Source: a bacterium
GTDB taxonomy: Bacteria; UBP6; UBA1177
Reading direction: 5' to 3'
NCBI GenBank assembly: GCA_017963125.1
Contig: JAGCUA010000069.1
Coordinates: forward strand, 151,723-215,722
Length of the DNA: 64,000 nucleotides
Part shown: positions 46,102-54,201 of the stretch, piece by piece
Layout: each line of letters begins with the position of its first letter
Position numbering within the stretch: position 1 is the stretch's first letter
Translations under genes and position numbers: made by a program
The notes under the pieces: generated by a model
The model's database searches: none
What the model saw: only the letters and a program-made list of their open reading frames with translations
What the model was told of the DNA's origin: nothing

Positions 46102-47605
46102 ACTATTTACAATCTCTTTGGTTTTGCTGGTGTTGTTATGCGTTTCATGCGAAAATAAAGTTTCCGTTCCGACTCAAGAGATCGCAGATGAAGACAGTGA
46201 CGTGATTCCGGACGACGATGCCGATTCCGGAAATGAACTGATTTCGGACCTTAAAATCGAGGAAAACAAAGAAAATTCCCTTTCGTGCAGACTTACTTTT
46301 TCAACAACGGATGAGCGTAAAACTTTTGTGAAGTACTATTCAGACACACACAAAGGCTATAAAATTGCTGAAAAAGAGGGAAAAAACGACCATTATTTTT
46401 TCCTTTGGGGGATGAGAGAAAATCTCGACTACACTATTGAAATCTATTCCGATGAAGAAGAACCTGAACTTCTTGCAACAACTGAATTTCATTCCGGAAA
46501 AGCGCCGAGTTATCTTCCATTGATGTCTTTGACGGAGCATGTTGCAGAAAAGACCTCCGAGGGTTTTGTCCTTTTCCAGTATGCCGCAACGACTTTCGAG
46601 CACATTTTTCCGGTCGCGGTAATGGTCGATACCGACGGATATGTCGTATGGTATTACGAATACGATCCGTGGTATGCGAGTTCTTTCGGCGATGTCGCAT
46701 GGAACCCTGAAAACCAGACGATCCTCATAGCTCTTACGAAAGATTCTTCGGCGGCGGATTCTTTAGCGGAAGAAGCTATAAAAATCGATCTTGAAGGGAA
46801 TATTCTTTGGGAAGCACCTGGAATAAAGAGCTACTACTACGGACCGGGAAGCTGGAATCACGCATACTACATGATGAATGACGGTTCCGTCACCTTCCCG
46901 CAGGTGATCTACGACGGCTGCATCGTAACAGACCGCGTCGTCAACCTCGATGCCGACACCTACGGCGAGATCTGGAGCTGGGATTACAGGGATTACTTCG
47001 AAAAACCCGACTGCTCAGAAAACACCAGCGGCGATGTCTGGCTTGACTGGACTCACACGAACAGCGTCACGATGTATAAGGAAGAAGGGATCGTTTACAT
47101 CAATTCGCGCAACTTTTCGACTCTTTTCAAGATAGACATGAGCTCTGGAGCGATAATCTGGCGCCTCGGAAAAGACGGAGATTTCATGTTCATCGGCGAC
47201 AACGAATATCCATGGTTCGAAGTTTCGCACGATCCAGAAATCAACGGCGTGAACGGAAACAAAGTCATTTTTTACGATAACGGTTCTCTTGAACGCGGTT
47301 TCACAAGGATCGTCGAATACACGATCGACGAATCTAACATGACCGCCGAAATTTCCTTCGAATTCGACGGCTCACAGCTCGACAAACGCTGGTGGAGCGA
47401 ATACTGGGGCGATGCAGACCGCCTTGAAAATGACAATATTTTCGTAACAGCCGGATTTTACGATATGCAGCAGATTTCAAGATTCTTTGAAGTCACGCCT
47501 GATGGCGAGATCGTCTGGGAACTTCTCTTTGAAAAAACCGATGACTGGCAGGTTTCCCTTTACAAAGCGGACAAATTCGTGCCGCCTTTGGAATTCATTA
47601 AATAG
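46094..47605 (+). CDS. Arylsulfotransferase (ASST)-like lipoprotein, copy 2
   Basis: The 503-residue product is a close paralogue of copy 1, with the same lipobox (CVSCENKVS), linker and propeller motifs: DGYVVWYYEYD, SWNHAYYMMNDGSVTF, LDWTHTNSVTM, GAIIWRLGKDG and VSHDPEINGVNG. Copy 1 has SWHHDY where copy 2 has SWNHAY, so one histidine differs. The first half uses A/T-ending codons like copy 1, but from about 46840 the codons become clearly G/C-ending while protein similarity continues. That suggests a recombination junction inside the gene. Confidence 0.88.
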   Translation: MNKLFTISLVLLVLLCVSCENKVSVPTQEIADEDSDVIPDDDADSGNELISDLKIEENKENSLSCRLTFSTTDERKTFVKYYSDTHKGYKIAEKEGKNDHYFFLWGMRENLDYTIEIYSDEEEPELLATTEFHSGKAPSYLPLMSLTEHVAEKTSEGFVLFQYAATTFEHIFPVAVMVDTDGYVVWYYEYDPWYASSFGDVAWNPENQTILIALTKDSSAADSLAEEAIKIDLEGNILWEAPGIKSYYYGPGSWNHAYYMMNDGSVTFPQVIYDGCIVTDRVVNLDADTYGEIWSWDYRDYFEKPDCSENTSGDVWLDWTHTNSVTMYKEEGIVYINSRNFSTLFKIDMSSGAIIWRLGKDGDFMFIGDNEYPWFEVSHDPEINGVNGNKVIFYDNGSLERGFTRIVEYTIDESNMTAEISFEFDGSQLDKRWWSEYWGDADRLENDNIFVTAGFYDMQQISRFFEVTPDGEIVWELLFEKTDDWQVSLYKADKFVPPLEFIK

Positions 47606-47613
47606 ATAATGGA

Positions 47614-47657
47614 CGCCCCTGATGCAGGAGAGCTGTCAGCTCTGCTGACTGAGGGGT
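47614..47657. repeat. Dispersed palindromic element, copy 2 (possible bidirectional terminator)
   Basis: The sequence runs from GCCCCTGATGCAGGAGAGCT to GCTGACTGAGGGGTCG with the perfect inner palindrome AGAGCT-GTC-AGCTCT. The ends match the element at 25625-25695. It lies between two convergent genes and can fold into one long hairpin, so it may end transcription of both the ASST pair and endonuclease I. Confidence 0.6.
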
Positions 47658-47660
47658 CGT

Positions 47661-48419
47661 TCATCTGTTTTTGCAACGGCTTTTAAGTATAAGATTCTGA
47701 TTTTTCTGGATTTTTTCTATCTCGACCGCTCTTTTGCACTCCCATTCGTCAACGGGATCGGATTTATCCCATGCTTCGAGCATTTTGCGGTTTCTGTCAT
47801 TAACGATCCCGAAACCAGGATATGCTGAATCCATGTAAAAATAAGTGCGGGCAATGTCTCCGCGAATAGATTCTTTAGGTTCGGCAGTGTTGTTTTTTAT
47901 TTCGAAATCACAGTTGCCGTATTTTCTTTCCTCGCCAGAAATTATGCCGTAATCAAAGTTGGAGCGGTCTGCATTGACCTTTCCGATCGCAGGAACGAGG
48001 TTGTACATATCGGCCTGCATGAACTGGAACTGCTTATTCATTTTTGAAGCGCAGTTGCGCCCTTTGAAACGCTTGCCTTTGCTGTCAATGCACTGCGGAT
48101 CACCGTCCTTCCACTCTTTCAGCTTTCCGCCGAAAGCAGCCGCCGGAACGATGTGCTCCCACTCCACCCTTTTGCTGCGCGAATGGTTCTTTGCATCGAA
48201 ATAGCTGCAATTCTCGGCGATCACCTTTTGCTTTCCGTCGTAGGAACAGCCGCAGTAAAAGGTTTTCCGCACTTTTGCATCGCCGTAGATCACCTTGTCG
48301 AGAAATTTTTTCGACTTTGAAAATGAATTTATTTCGGTATTTCCCTTCTGCTGCTCAGCCGCAAAGACAAAAACAGCTGCTACTACCGAAAAAATCATAA
48401 AAATCAGGATTTTTTTCAT
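47661..48419 (-). CDS. endA: Secreted endonuclease I (EndA/NucM family)
   Basis: The 252-residue protein has a signal peptide ending near FVFA-AEQQ. The endonuclease I core follows: KTFYCGCSYDGKQKV, RVEWEHIVPAAAFGG with the catalytic His, and a later MQADMYNLVPAIGKVNADRSNF with the metal-binding Asn. Four or more Cys residues probably form disulfides. Such enzymes cut DNA and RNA outside the cytoplasm for nutrition or biofilm turnover, and in other bacteria they can leave through the T2SS, which fits the system encoded here. Confidence 0.9.
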   Translation of the reverse strand: MKKILIFMIFSVVAAVFVFAAEQQKGNTEINSFSKSKKFLDKVIYGDAKVRKTFYCGCSYDGKQKVIAENCSYFDAKNHSRSKRVEWEHIVPAAAFGGKLKEWKDGDPQCIDSKGKRFKGRNCASKMNKQFQFMQADMYNLVPAIGKVNADRSNFDYGIISGEERKYGNCDFEIKNNTAEPKESIRGDIARTYFYMDSAYPGFGIVNDRNRKMLEAWDKSDPVDEWECKRAVEIEKIQKNQNLILKSRCKNR

Positions 48420-48513
48420 AATTATGTTCCTCAGCCAGCCAAAAACAGCACATTATAACAGTTTTTTTCAATAAAAACCGAAAAAAATCGCAAAAAAGTG
48501 AAAAAAAATTACA

Positions 48514-48534
48514 GTTGGGCATTATACGCCCAAC
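48514..48534. promoter_or_regulatory. Inverted-repeat operator candidate before the WYL regulator
   Basis: GTTGGGC and GCCCAAC are perfect inverted arms separated by 7 bases. The site lies about 45 bases before the WYL start, just upstream of a TATGAT -10-like box at 48543-48548. Autoregulation by the WYL protein is a reasonable guess. Confidence 0.5.
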
Positions 48535-48578
48535 CTCGCCGGTATGATGCGGCCGTTTTTTTGATTAAGGAGCTTGGA

Positions 48579-49547
48579 ATGTCAAATCTTGAAAGGATCG
48601 TTTACATCAATCACGTGATCAAGACGAAAGGTTTTGTCACGAGAAAAGAGGTCTCAGACCGCTTTGAAGTCCACATCGACACAGTCAAGCGCGATATCGA
48701 ATATATGCGCGATTTCCTTTCCGCGCCGATAAAATACAAGCAGAGTGCCGGCGGATACGTCTATGAAACGCCGTTCGACATGCTTTTCGATTCGCTTGAA
48801 GATGCAGTGCTTTACTACATTTTCGTAAAACGGATCAGCGAATCGCTAAAACTTGACGGTCTCCCATACATTCCGGTGATTTCAGAAGAGATCCTCAAGA
48901 ATATTTCGGGTTATATTCCGCCCGATTTCGACGAAATAATGGATCATATTTCCTACGATTCCTCAGATATCGACCTGATGGACATGAAGGATTTCAGAAA
49001 TATCCTCGGTTCTTTCATGACGAAAAGGTGCGTCCTGATAACCTACATGAATGCCGACGGGGAAAAGAGCGAACGTCTCATAGAACCGCTGAAACTCATG
49101 AACTATCTCGGCAAATGGTATGTCATCGCCTTCTGCCGCAAAAGAAACGCTCTCCGCGTTTTTCTCCTATCGCGCATCCTTTCAAGCGAGATAAGCAGCG
49201 AACATTTTGAATATCCGGTCACAAAACGTGACCTTGACGAATACATCGACGGCTCTTTCGGAATGTTCAAGTCGGAAACAAGCTCAGAAGCGGTGATCCG
49301 CGTTTTCGAACCGGCCTACTACTATGTCAGGAACCAGATCTGGCACAAAAACCAGAAAGTGAACGACTGCGTCATCGACGGGAAGAAATGCCTCGAGATA
49401 ACGCTTCCCGTCGGCGACAGGGACAAAGAAATCCTGGCAAGAGTCCTTTCCTACTCTCCCGACAGCGAGATCGTTTCTCCGCCGGCTCTGCGCGAAAAGT
49501 GGCTTGAAAGGATCAGAACGCTCTACGAAAAGTTCTGCAAGAAATAA
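48579..49547 (+). CDS. WYL-domain transcriptional regulator
   Basis: Start ATG 48579 with AAGGAG upstream gives 322 residues. An N-terminal winged helix-turn-helix of the DeoR/HTH_11 type is followed by the WYL domain: LITYMNADGEKSERLIEPLKLMNYLGKWYVIAFC, where LGKWYVIAFC is the WYL core, and FLLSRI. A WCX-like C-terminal part completes it. WYL domains bind nucleic acids or nucleotides and often control DNA-damage or defence genes. The next gene starts 10 bases downstream and is probably co-transcribed. Confidence 0.92.
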   Translation: MSNLERIVYINHVIKTKGFVTRKEVSDRFEVHIDTVKRDIEYMRDFLSAPIKYKQSAGGYVYETPFDMLFDSLEDAVLYYIFVKRISESLKLDGLPYIPVISEEILKNISGYIPPDFDEIMDHISYDSSDIDLMDMKDFRNILGSFMTKRCVLITYMNADGEKSERLIEPLKLMNYLGKWYVIAFCRKRNALRVFLLSRILSSEISSEHFEYPVTKRDLDEYIDGSFGMFKSETSSEAVIRVFEPAYYYVRNQIWHKNQKVNDCVIDGKKCLEITLPVGDRDKEILARVLSYSPDSEIVSPPALREKWLERIRTLYEKFCKK

Positions 49548-49557
49548 GGAGTTCTCT

Positions 49558-50124
49558 GTGGCTGAAAGCAAAATCCCGACAAATGAAGAGATCATAGCGA
49601 TGATCCCGTCAAAGGCGGTGCGCGGATATTTAGTGAAAATAAACTGGCAGTTTGACGAGCACGAGCGCGATATCCTGCGCCGCTACCTCAAGCCGAAGAA
49701 TAAAGATGAGGCCGACAGCGTCTATGCCGAACAAAACTATGTCACCCTGCCGCATCCTTTCAGAAAGGGCGATATCGTCACCGTCTGCGACAAAAGATTC
49801 AAAAACAGAAAACCTGAAATCGGAATAATGTGGTCTCCCAAAGATGACGAAGAATTCTGGAATTTTGACAAACGGGCAAAAACCGACCTCAAAAGTTTTG
49901 TAGATTTCACCGATGTCGCGACAACTGTCGATTTTCTCTCGCCCGAAGACGGCTTTTTCAGGCACGGACATCCGAACCCTCTCTGGATCGAATACGCCGA
50001 ACTTGACGAAGATTCAGCCGAAGCACGCTTTCTCAGAAGTGCGGTAAAACTCCAGAACGGAAACGGCTCTCTCGAAGAAACCGATGAGCTCCGCAGTGAA
50101 TATGTGGCAAGCCGGAAGATCTGA
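49558..50124 (+). CDS. Protein of unknown function, coupled to the WYL regulator
   Basis: GTG 49558 with AAGGAG at 49546-49551 gives about 188 residues. The frame continues upstream into the WYL gene without a better start. The protein is soluble and charged. Sequences such as VKINWQFDEHERDILRRYL, HPFRKGDIVTVCDKRFK (a short SH3-like turn) and IGIMWSPKDDEEFW are visible. I do not recognise a family. It may be a small effector under control of the WYL protein. Confidence 0.7.
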   Translation: MAESKIPTNEEIIAMIPSKAVRGYLVKINWQFDEHERDILRRYLKPKNKDEADSVYAEQNYVTLPHPFRKGDIVTVCDKRFKNRKPEIGIMWSPKDDEEFWNFDKRAKTDLKSFVDFTDVATTVDFLSPEDGFFRHGHPNPLWIEYAELDEDSAEARFLRSAVKLQNGNGSLEETDELRSEYVASRKI

Positions 50125-50140
50125 AAATTTTCCGTTAGGA

Positions 50141-51496
50141 TCAGAGATACTTTATGAAAATGTAGATCGTGCTGATGACGATGACCATGATCGCAGCAGG
50201 TGCGCTGAGTTTGCAGTATCTCCCCCAGCCTACACGGTGTCCGGCCTTTGCCGCGACAGAGGTGCCGACTACGTTCGCGCTTGCTCCGATCGGGGTTCCG
50301 CTGCCTCCGATGTCGGTTCCCATCGAAAGCGCCCAGGCCATTGTTTCAAGCGAAACTCCGGTGGATGCGGAAAGCGATTTGATGATCGGGATCATTGTCG
50401 CGGCAAAAGGAATGTTGTCGATGAAGGCACTCGCGACTGCCGAAACCCAGATGATTATTGCAATCATAATGTAGGCGTTGCCTTTTGATACTTTTCCGAT
50501 GAAATCGGCAATGAGTTTGAGTATTCCGGTCTGCTCCAGACCGCCTACGACAAAGAAAAGTCCGATGAAAAAGAGCAGTGTTTTATAGTCAACATGCTGC
50601 AAAATTCTGGTAGCATACCTCGGAGCTGCAAAAAGCGTTAGAAGCGCGATCCCAAGGCCTATTGTCGCAACAGTGAGCCCGGTTTCGGCGTGGGTTACAA
50701 GCAGAACAACCGCAATCGAGAAGATTATGCAGCTGTTGCTGAAACCGATTCTGCTGACTATTGCCGATTTTGGCGTCGGAATTGTTGAAATATCAATATC
50801 TTTTCCGGCACTTACATATTCCTTACGGCACATCATAATGAAGTAAAGGAGCGTAAAAACAAGGCCGATAAACGCTATTTTTCCGGTATGCTCGAAGAAA
50901 TCACCGAAAGAATAACCGAGACTTGTTCCTATTATGATGTTGGGCGGATCACCGCACATTGTCGCAGAGCCGCCTAAGTTCGCGCAGAAAATTTCGGCAA
51001 GAATCATGCTCACCGGATTGAATTTGAGAAGGCGCGAAAGTTCAACCGTTACCGCCGCAAGGAAAAGAATGACCGTGATGCTGTCAATGAACATCGAAAG
51101 GGCGAAGGAAATCAGCATGAACGCCACAAAAATGTAGATAACGCGGTAGTGAACAAGCTTCGCGAGCCTCATGCAGAGCCAGCGGAAGAAGCCTGAAGCC
51201 GCCATTCCTTCGACCATTACCATCATTCCGGCAATAAAAAATATCGTCGCCCAGTTGATTCCGGTCGAGTTTTCGGGAACGTCGCCCGCGCTGTACCAGA
51301 AACTTTTCGTGAGAATTATTTTTACGTTCAGCGTCTCCATGATCGCATCGAAACTGTGCATCCCGAGCCCGAAAACAAGAATCGCCGTAAGAACCGCACA
51401 GCCGAGCGTCACAAGATGTCGTTCGATTTTTTCAGTCACCATGAGAATGAACATTGCAAGAAAAATCACGACTGAAAGTATTTGTGCCAGAAGCAT
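50141..51496 (-). CDS. ArsB/NhaD/SLC13-type anion or Na+/H+ transporter
   Basis: The 451-residue protein has about 11-12 membrane helices and the ion-transporter superfamily motifs ANLGGSATMCGDPPNIIIGT (residues ~175-195) and, late in the protein, MGTDIGGSGTPIGASANVVGT. These two re-entrant-loop repeats are typical. Candidates include arsenite export, NhaD-type Na+/H+ exchange and anion uptake, and the choice cannot be made from sequence by eye. It is convergent with the unknown gene at 49558, 16 bases apart. Confidence 0.88.
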   Translation of the reverse strand: MLLAQILSVVIFLAMFILMVTEKIERHLVTLGCAVLTAILVFGLGMHSFDAIMETLNVKIILTKSFWYSAGDVPENSTGINWATIFFIAGMMVMVEGMAASGFFRWLCMRLAKLVHYRVIYIFVAFMLISFALSMFIDSITVILFLAAVTVELSRLLKFNPVSMILAEIFCANLGGSATMCGDPPNIIIGTSLGYSFGDFFEHTGKIAFIGLVFTLLYFIMMCRKEYVSAGKDIDISTIPTPKSAIVSRIGFSNSCIIFSIAVVLLVTHAETGLTVATIGLGIALLTLFAAPRYATRILQHVDYKTLLFFIGLFFVVGGLEQTGILKLIADFIGKVSKGNAYIMIAIIIWVSAVASAFIDNIPFAATMIPIIKSLSASTGVSLETMAWALSMGTDIGGSGTPIGASANVVGTSVAAKAGHRVGWGRYCKLSAPAAIMVIVISTIYIFIKYL

Positions 51497-51560
51497 GACC
51501 GCACCTCATTTATTTAAAGGCTGAACTTTTTGCAAAGCGTCAGCTCGAAAAAAACCCGTT

Positions 51561-51588
51561 CTTATAGCGCGAACGATTTTTTTTGCAA
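51561..51588 (-). promoter_or_regulatory. Candidate promoter of the ArsB/NhaD-type transporter
   Basis: On the minus strand TTGCAA (51583-51588) and TATAAG (51561-51566) are 16 bases apart, about 60 bases before the start codon. The same DNA can form a short hairpin (CGTTC/GAACG) followed by eight T on the plus strand, so a role as terminator-like structure ahead of the opposite gene is also possible. Confidence 0.35.
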
Positions 51589-51651
51589 TACTGGAATGCC
51601 CTGCGTATATTCCCGAAGTTGCGGTTTGGTTGAGTTTTTCAGGGTATCGTT

Positions 51652-52914
51652 TTGGCAAAACTTCTTTTCATAAACCCGTTTGTCGAAGATTTCACGGCAT
51701 ACAACCTCTGGGCGGCTCCGCTCGGGCTTTTCAGGATCATAGAACACCACGAAAATATCGGTGACAGCGTGACTTATCTCGATTTTCTGGACGGAAGTTT
51801 TGTCGGCGACGATGCGGCGACTCCGCCGGTTTACCGCTCATGGGAACGCCACACCTACTGGAAGCGCGAAATCGAAAAACCTGAGTGTTTAAAGATGATT
51901 CCGCGCAAATACTACCGTTTTGGAGCGAACGACGACACTGTGCGGAAAGCGCTTTTGGAAATTGAAAAACCCGATATCGTCTATATTTCGACCGGAATGA
52001 CCTACTGGTACAAATGCGTTCTGAAAATGATCGCTTTTGTCCGGGAAATTTTCGGCGAAGTTGAAATAAATGTCGGCGGAATCTCGGCGATCCTGATGCC
52101 TGAATTTTTTGAGGGAAAAAATGTCACCGTAAACACAGGTAAAGCGCAAATCCCTGAAAATATTACTGGAACAGGCATGCGTTATCTTAAAAACATGCAC
52201 TTTTTTCCGGCAAATCTTATCGAAGGATGCCCCAATCGCTGTCCTTACTGCTCAAGCGTCATTTTCAACCCGAAAGTTTCCTACAAAGATGTTGCAGTTC
52301 TTGCCGAAAACCTTGAAAAATGGCACACCGAAACCGGGCACTGCGATGTCGCGTTCTACGATGACGCCCTGCTTCTGCGAAACGGAGGGATCCTCCGCGA
52401 TTTCCTCGACAGACTTCCTTCAAATGTTTACCGATTTCACACCCCGAACGGCCTTCATCTGCGTGAAATCAATGAAGATCTGTGCAAATATCTTGAAAAA
52501 TACGACTTTCCTCAGCTCCGTTTCGGCTTCGAAACCGCCTTTTCGCGCTACGAAGACAAAACCTCGCTGAACCAGCTGAAATCTGTTGTCAAAATGCTGA
52601 AGGAACACGGTTTTACAAGTGAAAGAATCGGTGTTTACCTTCTCTGCGGGCTTCCGGGACAGACCGTCGATGAAGTCGATAAAACCATTGAAATCGTTTC
52701 TGAAATTGGCGCAAGGCCTTATCTCAACGAATATTCGCCGGTTCCGAAAACAACTCTTTTTGAGGAACATTTCAAGGAAAGCAGACTCGATTTCAAACGC
52801 GAGCCGCTTTACCAGAACAATTCCGTTTCAGCGTGGAGAAGCCCTGTTTTTACTCCGGAAGTCGTGAAAAAACTCAAGGACAAACTTACGAAAATTTATT
52901 CGGGACCTGCCTAA
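51652..52914 (+). CDS. B12-binding-type radical SAM protein
   Basis: The 420-residue protein starts at TTG 51652 with AGGG upstream. The first 180 residues form a Rossmann-like domain in the place of the cobalamin-binding domain. The radical SAM cluster Cys residues are Cys193, Cys197 and Cys200 in EGCPNRCPYC. Later come the SAM-domain elements FGFETAFSRYEDKTS and VYLLCGLPGQTVDEV. Enzymes of this type use a 4Fe-4S cluster and SAM to modify natural products, lipids or tRNA. The substrate is unknown. The 3' end overlaps the convergent XRE gene by 29 bases. Confidence 0.9.
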   Translation: MAKLLFINPFVEDFTAYNLWAAPLGLFRIIEHHENIGDSVTYLDFLDGSFVGDDAATPPVYRSWERHTYWKREIEKPECLKMIPRKYYRFGANDDTVRKALLEIEKPDIVYISTGMTYWYKCVLKMIAFVREIFGEVEINVGGISAILMPEFFEGKNVTVNTGKAQIPENITGTGMRYLKNMHFFPANLIEGCPNRCPYCSSVIFNPKVSYKDVAVLAENLEKWHTETGHCDVAFYDDALLLRNGGILRDFLDRLPSNVYRFHTPNGLHLREINEDLCKYLEKYDFPQLRFGFETAFSRYEDKTSLNQLKSVVKMLKEHGFTSERIGVYLLCGLPGQTVDEVDKTIEIVSEIGARPYLNEYSPVPKTTLFEEHFKESRLDFKREPLYQNNSVSAWRSPVFTPEVVKKLKDKLTKIYSGPA

Positions 52915-53137
52915 CTGCAGGTTCTGCTGCCTCAAAATCGAACAGATCTTTTAACGGAAGTTCCAAAGCGAAAGAAATTTTTTCGATTGCATCGATTGAA
53001 ATATTGCGTTTTCCGCATTCTACCGTGCTGATGTATTCGCGCCCGAGACCCGATTTGAAAGCAAGGTCGTTCTGAGTCATTCCCTGCTGTTTCCGAAGAA
53101 ACAAAATGCGTTTTCCAAGCTGTTCCCGCGCGTTCAT
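52886..53137 (-). CDS. XRE-family helix-turn-helix regulator
   Basis: The 83-residue protein has the Cro/C1 helix-turn-helix: LGKRILFLRKQQGMTQNDLAFKSGLGREYISTVECGKRNISIDAIEKI. It starts at ATG 53137, 13 bases after the DinD stop; a frame to 53182 would overlap DinD and has a poorly spaced AGGAG. The ribosome site is weak, so translation may depend on coupling with dinD. It is the only plausible local regulator of the DinD-RNA ligase region. Confidence 0.82.
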   Translation of the reverse strand: MNAREQLGKRILFLRKQQGMTQNDLAFKSGLGREYISTVECGKRNISIDAIEKISFALELPLKDLFDFEAAEPAVRQVPNKFS

Positions 53138-53150
53138 GGAAAGCAAAAAA

Positions 53151-53987
53151 CTATTTTTTCTCCTCAATTTTTTTCTTTTCATGCTCCTTTTCGATCTGTT
53201 TCACGCTTTTTTCAGGTGTAGGCAGATCTTCAGGCATCGTGCCGCCAAGTTCAGAGATCGTCTGACGGACTTTTTTGCCGACTTCAAAGTGGGTTTTGTT
53301 TGCTTCTTCTTTGCCTTGAATGTGCTCTCTGCGGAGTTTTTCCTCTGCTTGAGTAGCTCGAAAAAGATTCGCTGCAAGTTCAGTGCTGCCCATATAATCA
53401 AGGATATTCTGATTCTTGCCGAGTCCTTTGCGTTCTCTGATGTCCTGAGCTTTCAAACCGCCGTATAAGCCCATATAGCCGCAGTTCTGGAAAATCGCAT
53501 AGTCAAGCGGCTTGTCAATTCCTGCGTTGTGTGCAGCATCCGCCAAAGCCGTGTTATGACGCTTCATCTCGTTTCTGATGGCGATGCGTTTCTGCTCTTC
53601 CGTAAGCCGTTCGTAATCGTCAATAAGTTCCTGCTGACGCGTCTTTACTGCGAAATAGGTTTGCCCAAGAGCGATGACTTCCTTGCGAGGATCGCCGTTC
53701 ATTACGATAAGGTAGCAGGCATAACGCGAAAGCATAAAATCTTCGATGATGCGAGTTCCACCATTCGGCATTTCCGATGATTTGTTGAGGTCAACAAAAC
53801 ATTCGTCAACAGACTGTCCGGCTCCATTGCAGGCCTCTTTCGCACGATCAATAACCTTTGTGAAATTCCTCCATTCGGTATATTCAAGAACTTTCTGCAG
53901 CTCCCTTGCATACCAGAATTCCTGCCCGAATTCGTTGATGTGTTTGATGTTTTCAAACAAATTTTCGTCGTACTTCACAAGATCCAT
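53151..53987 (-). CDS. dinD: DNA damage-inducible protein D (DinD-like)
   Basis: Start ATG 53987 (GGAGAG 7 bases upstream) gives 278 residues. The N-terminal BRO-N-like domain reads FWYARELQKVLEYTEWRNFTKVIDRAKEAC and includes GGTRIIEDFMLSRYACYLIVMNGDP; the rest matches DinD in RNEMKRHNTALADAAHNAGI and GLKAQDIRERKGLG. E. coli DinD is SOS-induced and inhibits RecA filaments. No LexA box is evident to me here, but the local LexA consensus is unknown. The end is a Glu/Lys coil (KQIEKEHEKKKIEEKK). Confidence 0.9.
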   Translation of the reverse strand: MDLVKYDENLFENIKHINEFGQEFWYARELQKVLEYTEWRNFTKVIDRAKEACNGAGQSVDECFVDLNKSSEMPNGGTRIIEDFMLSRYACYLIVMNGDPRKEVIALGQTYFAVKTRQQELIDDYERLTEEQKRIAIRNEMKRHNTALADAAHNAGIDKPLDYAIFQNCGYMGLYGGLKAQDIRERKGLGKNQNILDYMGSTELAANLFRATQAEEKLRREHIQGKEEANKTHFEVGKKVRQTISELGGTMPEDLPTPEKSVKQIEKEHEKKKIEEKK

Positions 53988-54141
53988 TTTTTCTCTCCAT
54001 TTTGTTAAGACAACAAGCATTTCTTAATCTTAGAATCGAATACTTTAAAATAAAATAAACAAAAAACTTTACAACAATAACTATTTCAAGAATATTAGTC
54101 AATAAAAAGTTGATATATATCAAAAATTAACAAAATATTAT

Positions 54142-54169
54142 TTGACTTTTCATTCCTTTAGCATATATT
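54142..54169 (+). promoter_or_regulatory. Promoter of the RNA ligase gene
   Basis: TTGACT (54142-54147) and TATATT (54164-54169) are 16 bases apart in a very AT-rich divergent region (54000-54170), about 33 bases before ATG 54202. Confidence 0.55.
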
Positions 54170-54201
54170 TATGTCGGCTGTTTGATAAAATTGGAGGGAA
54201 A

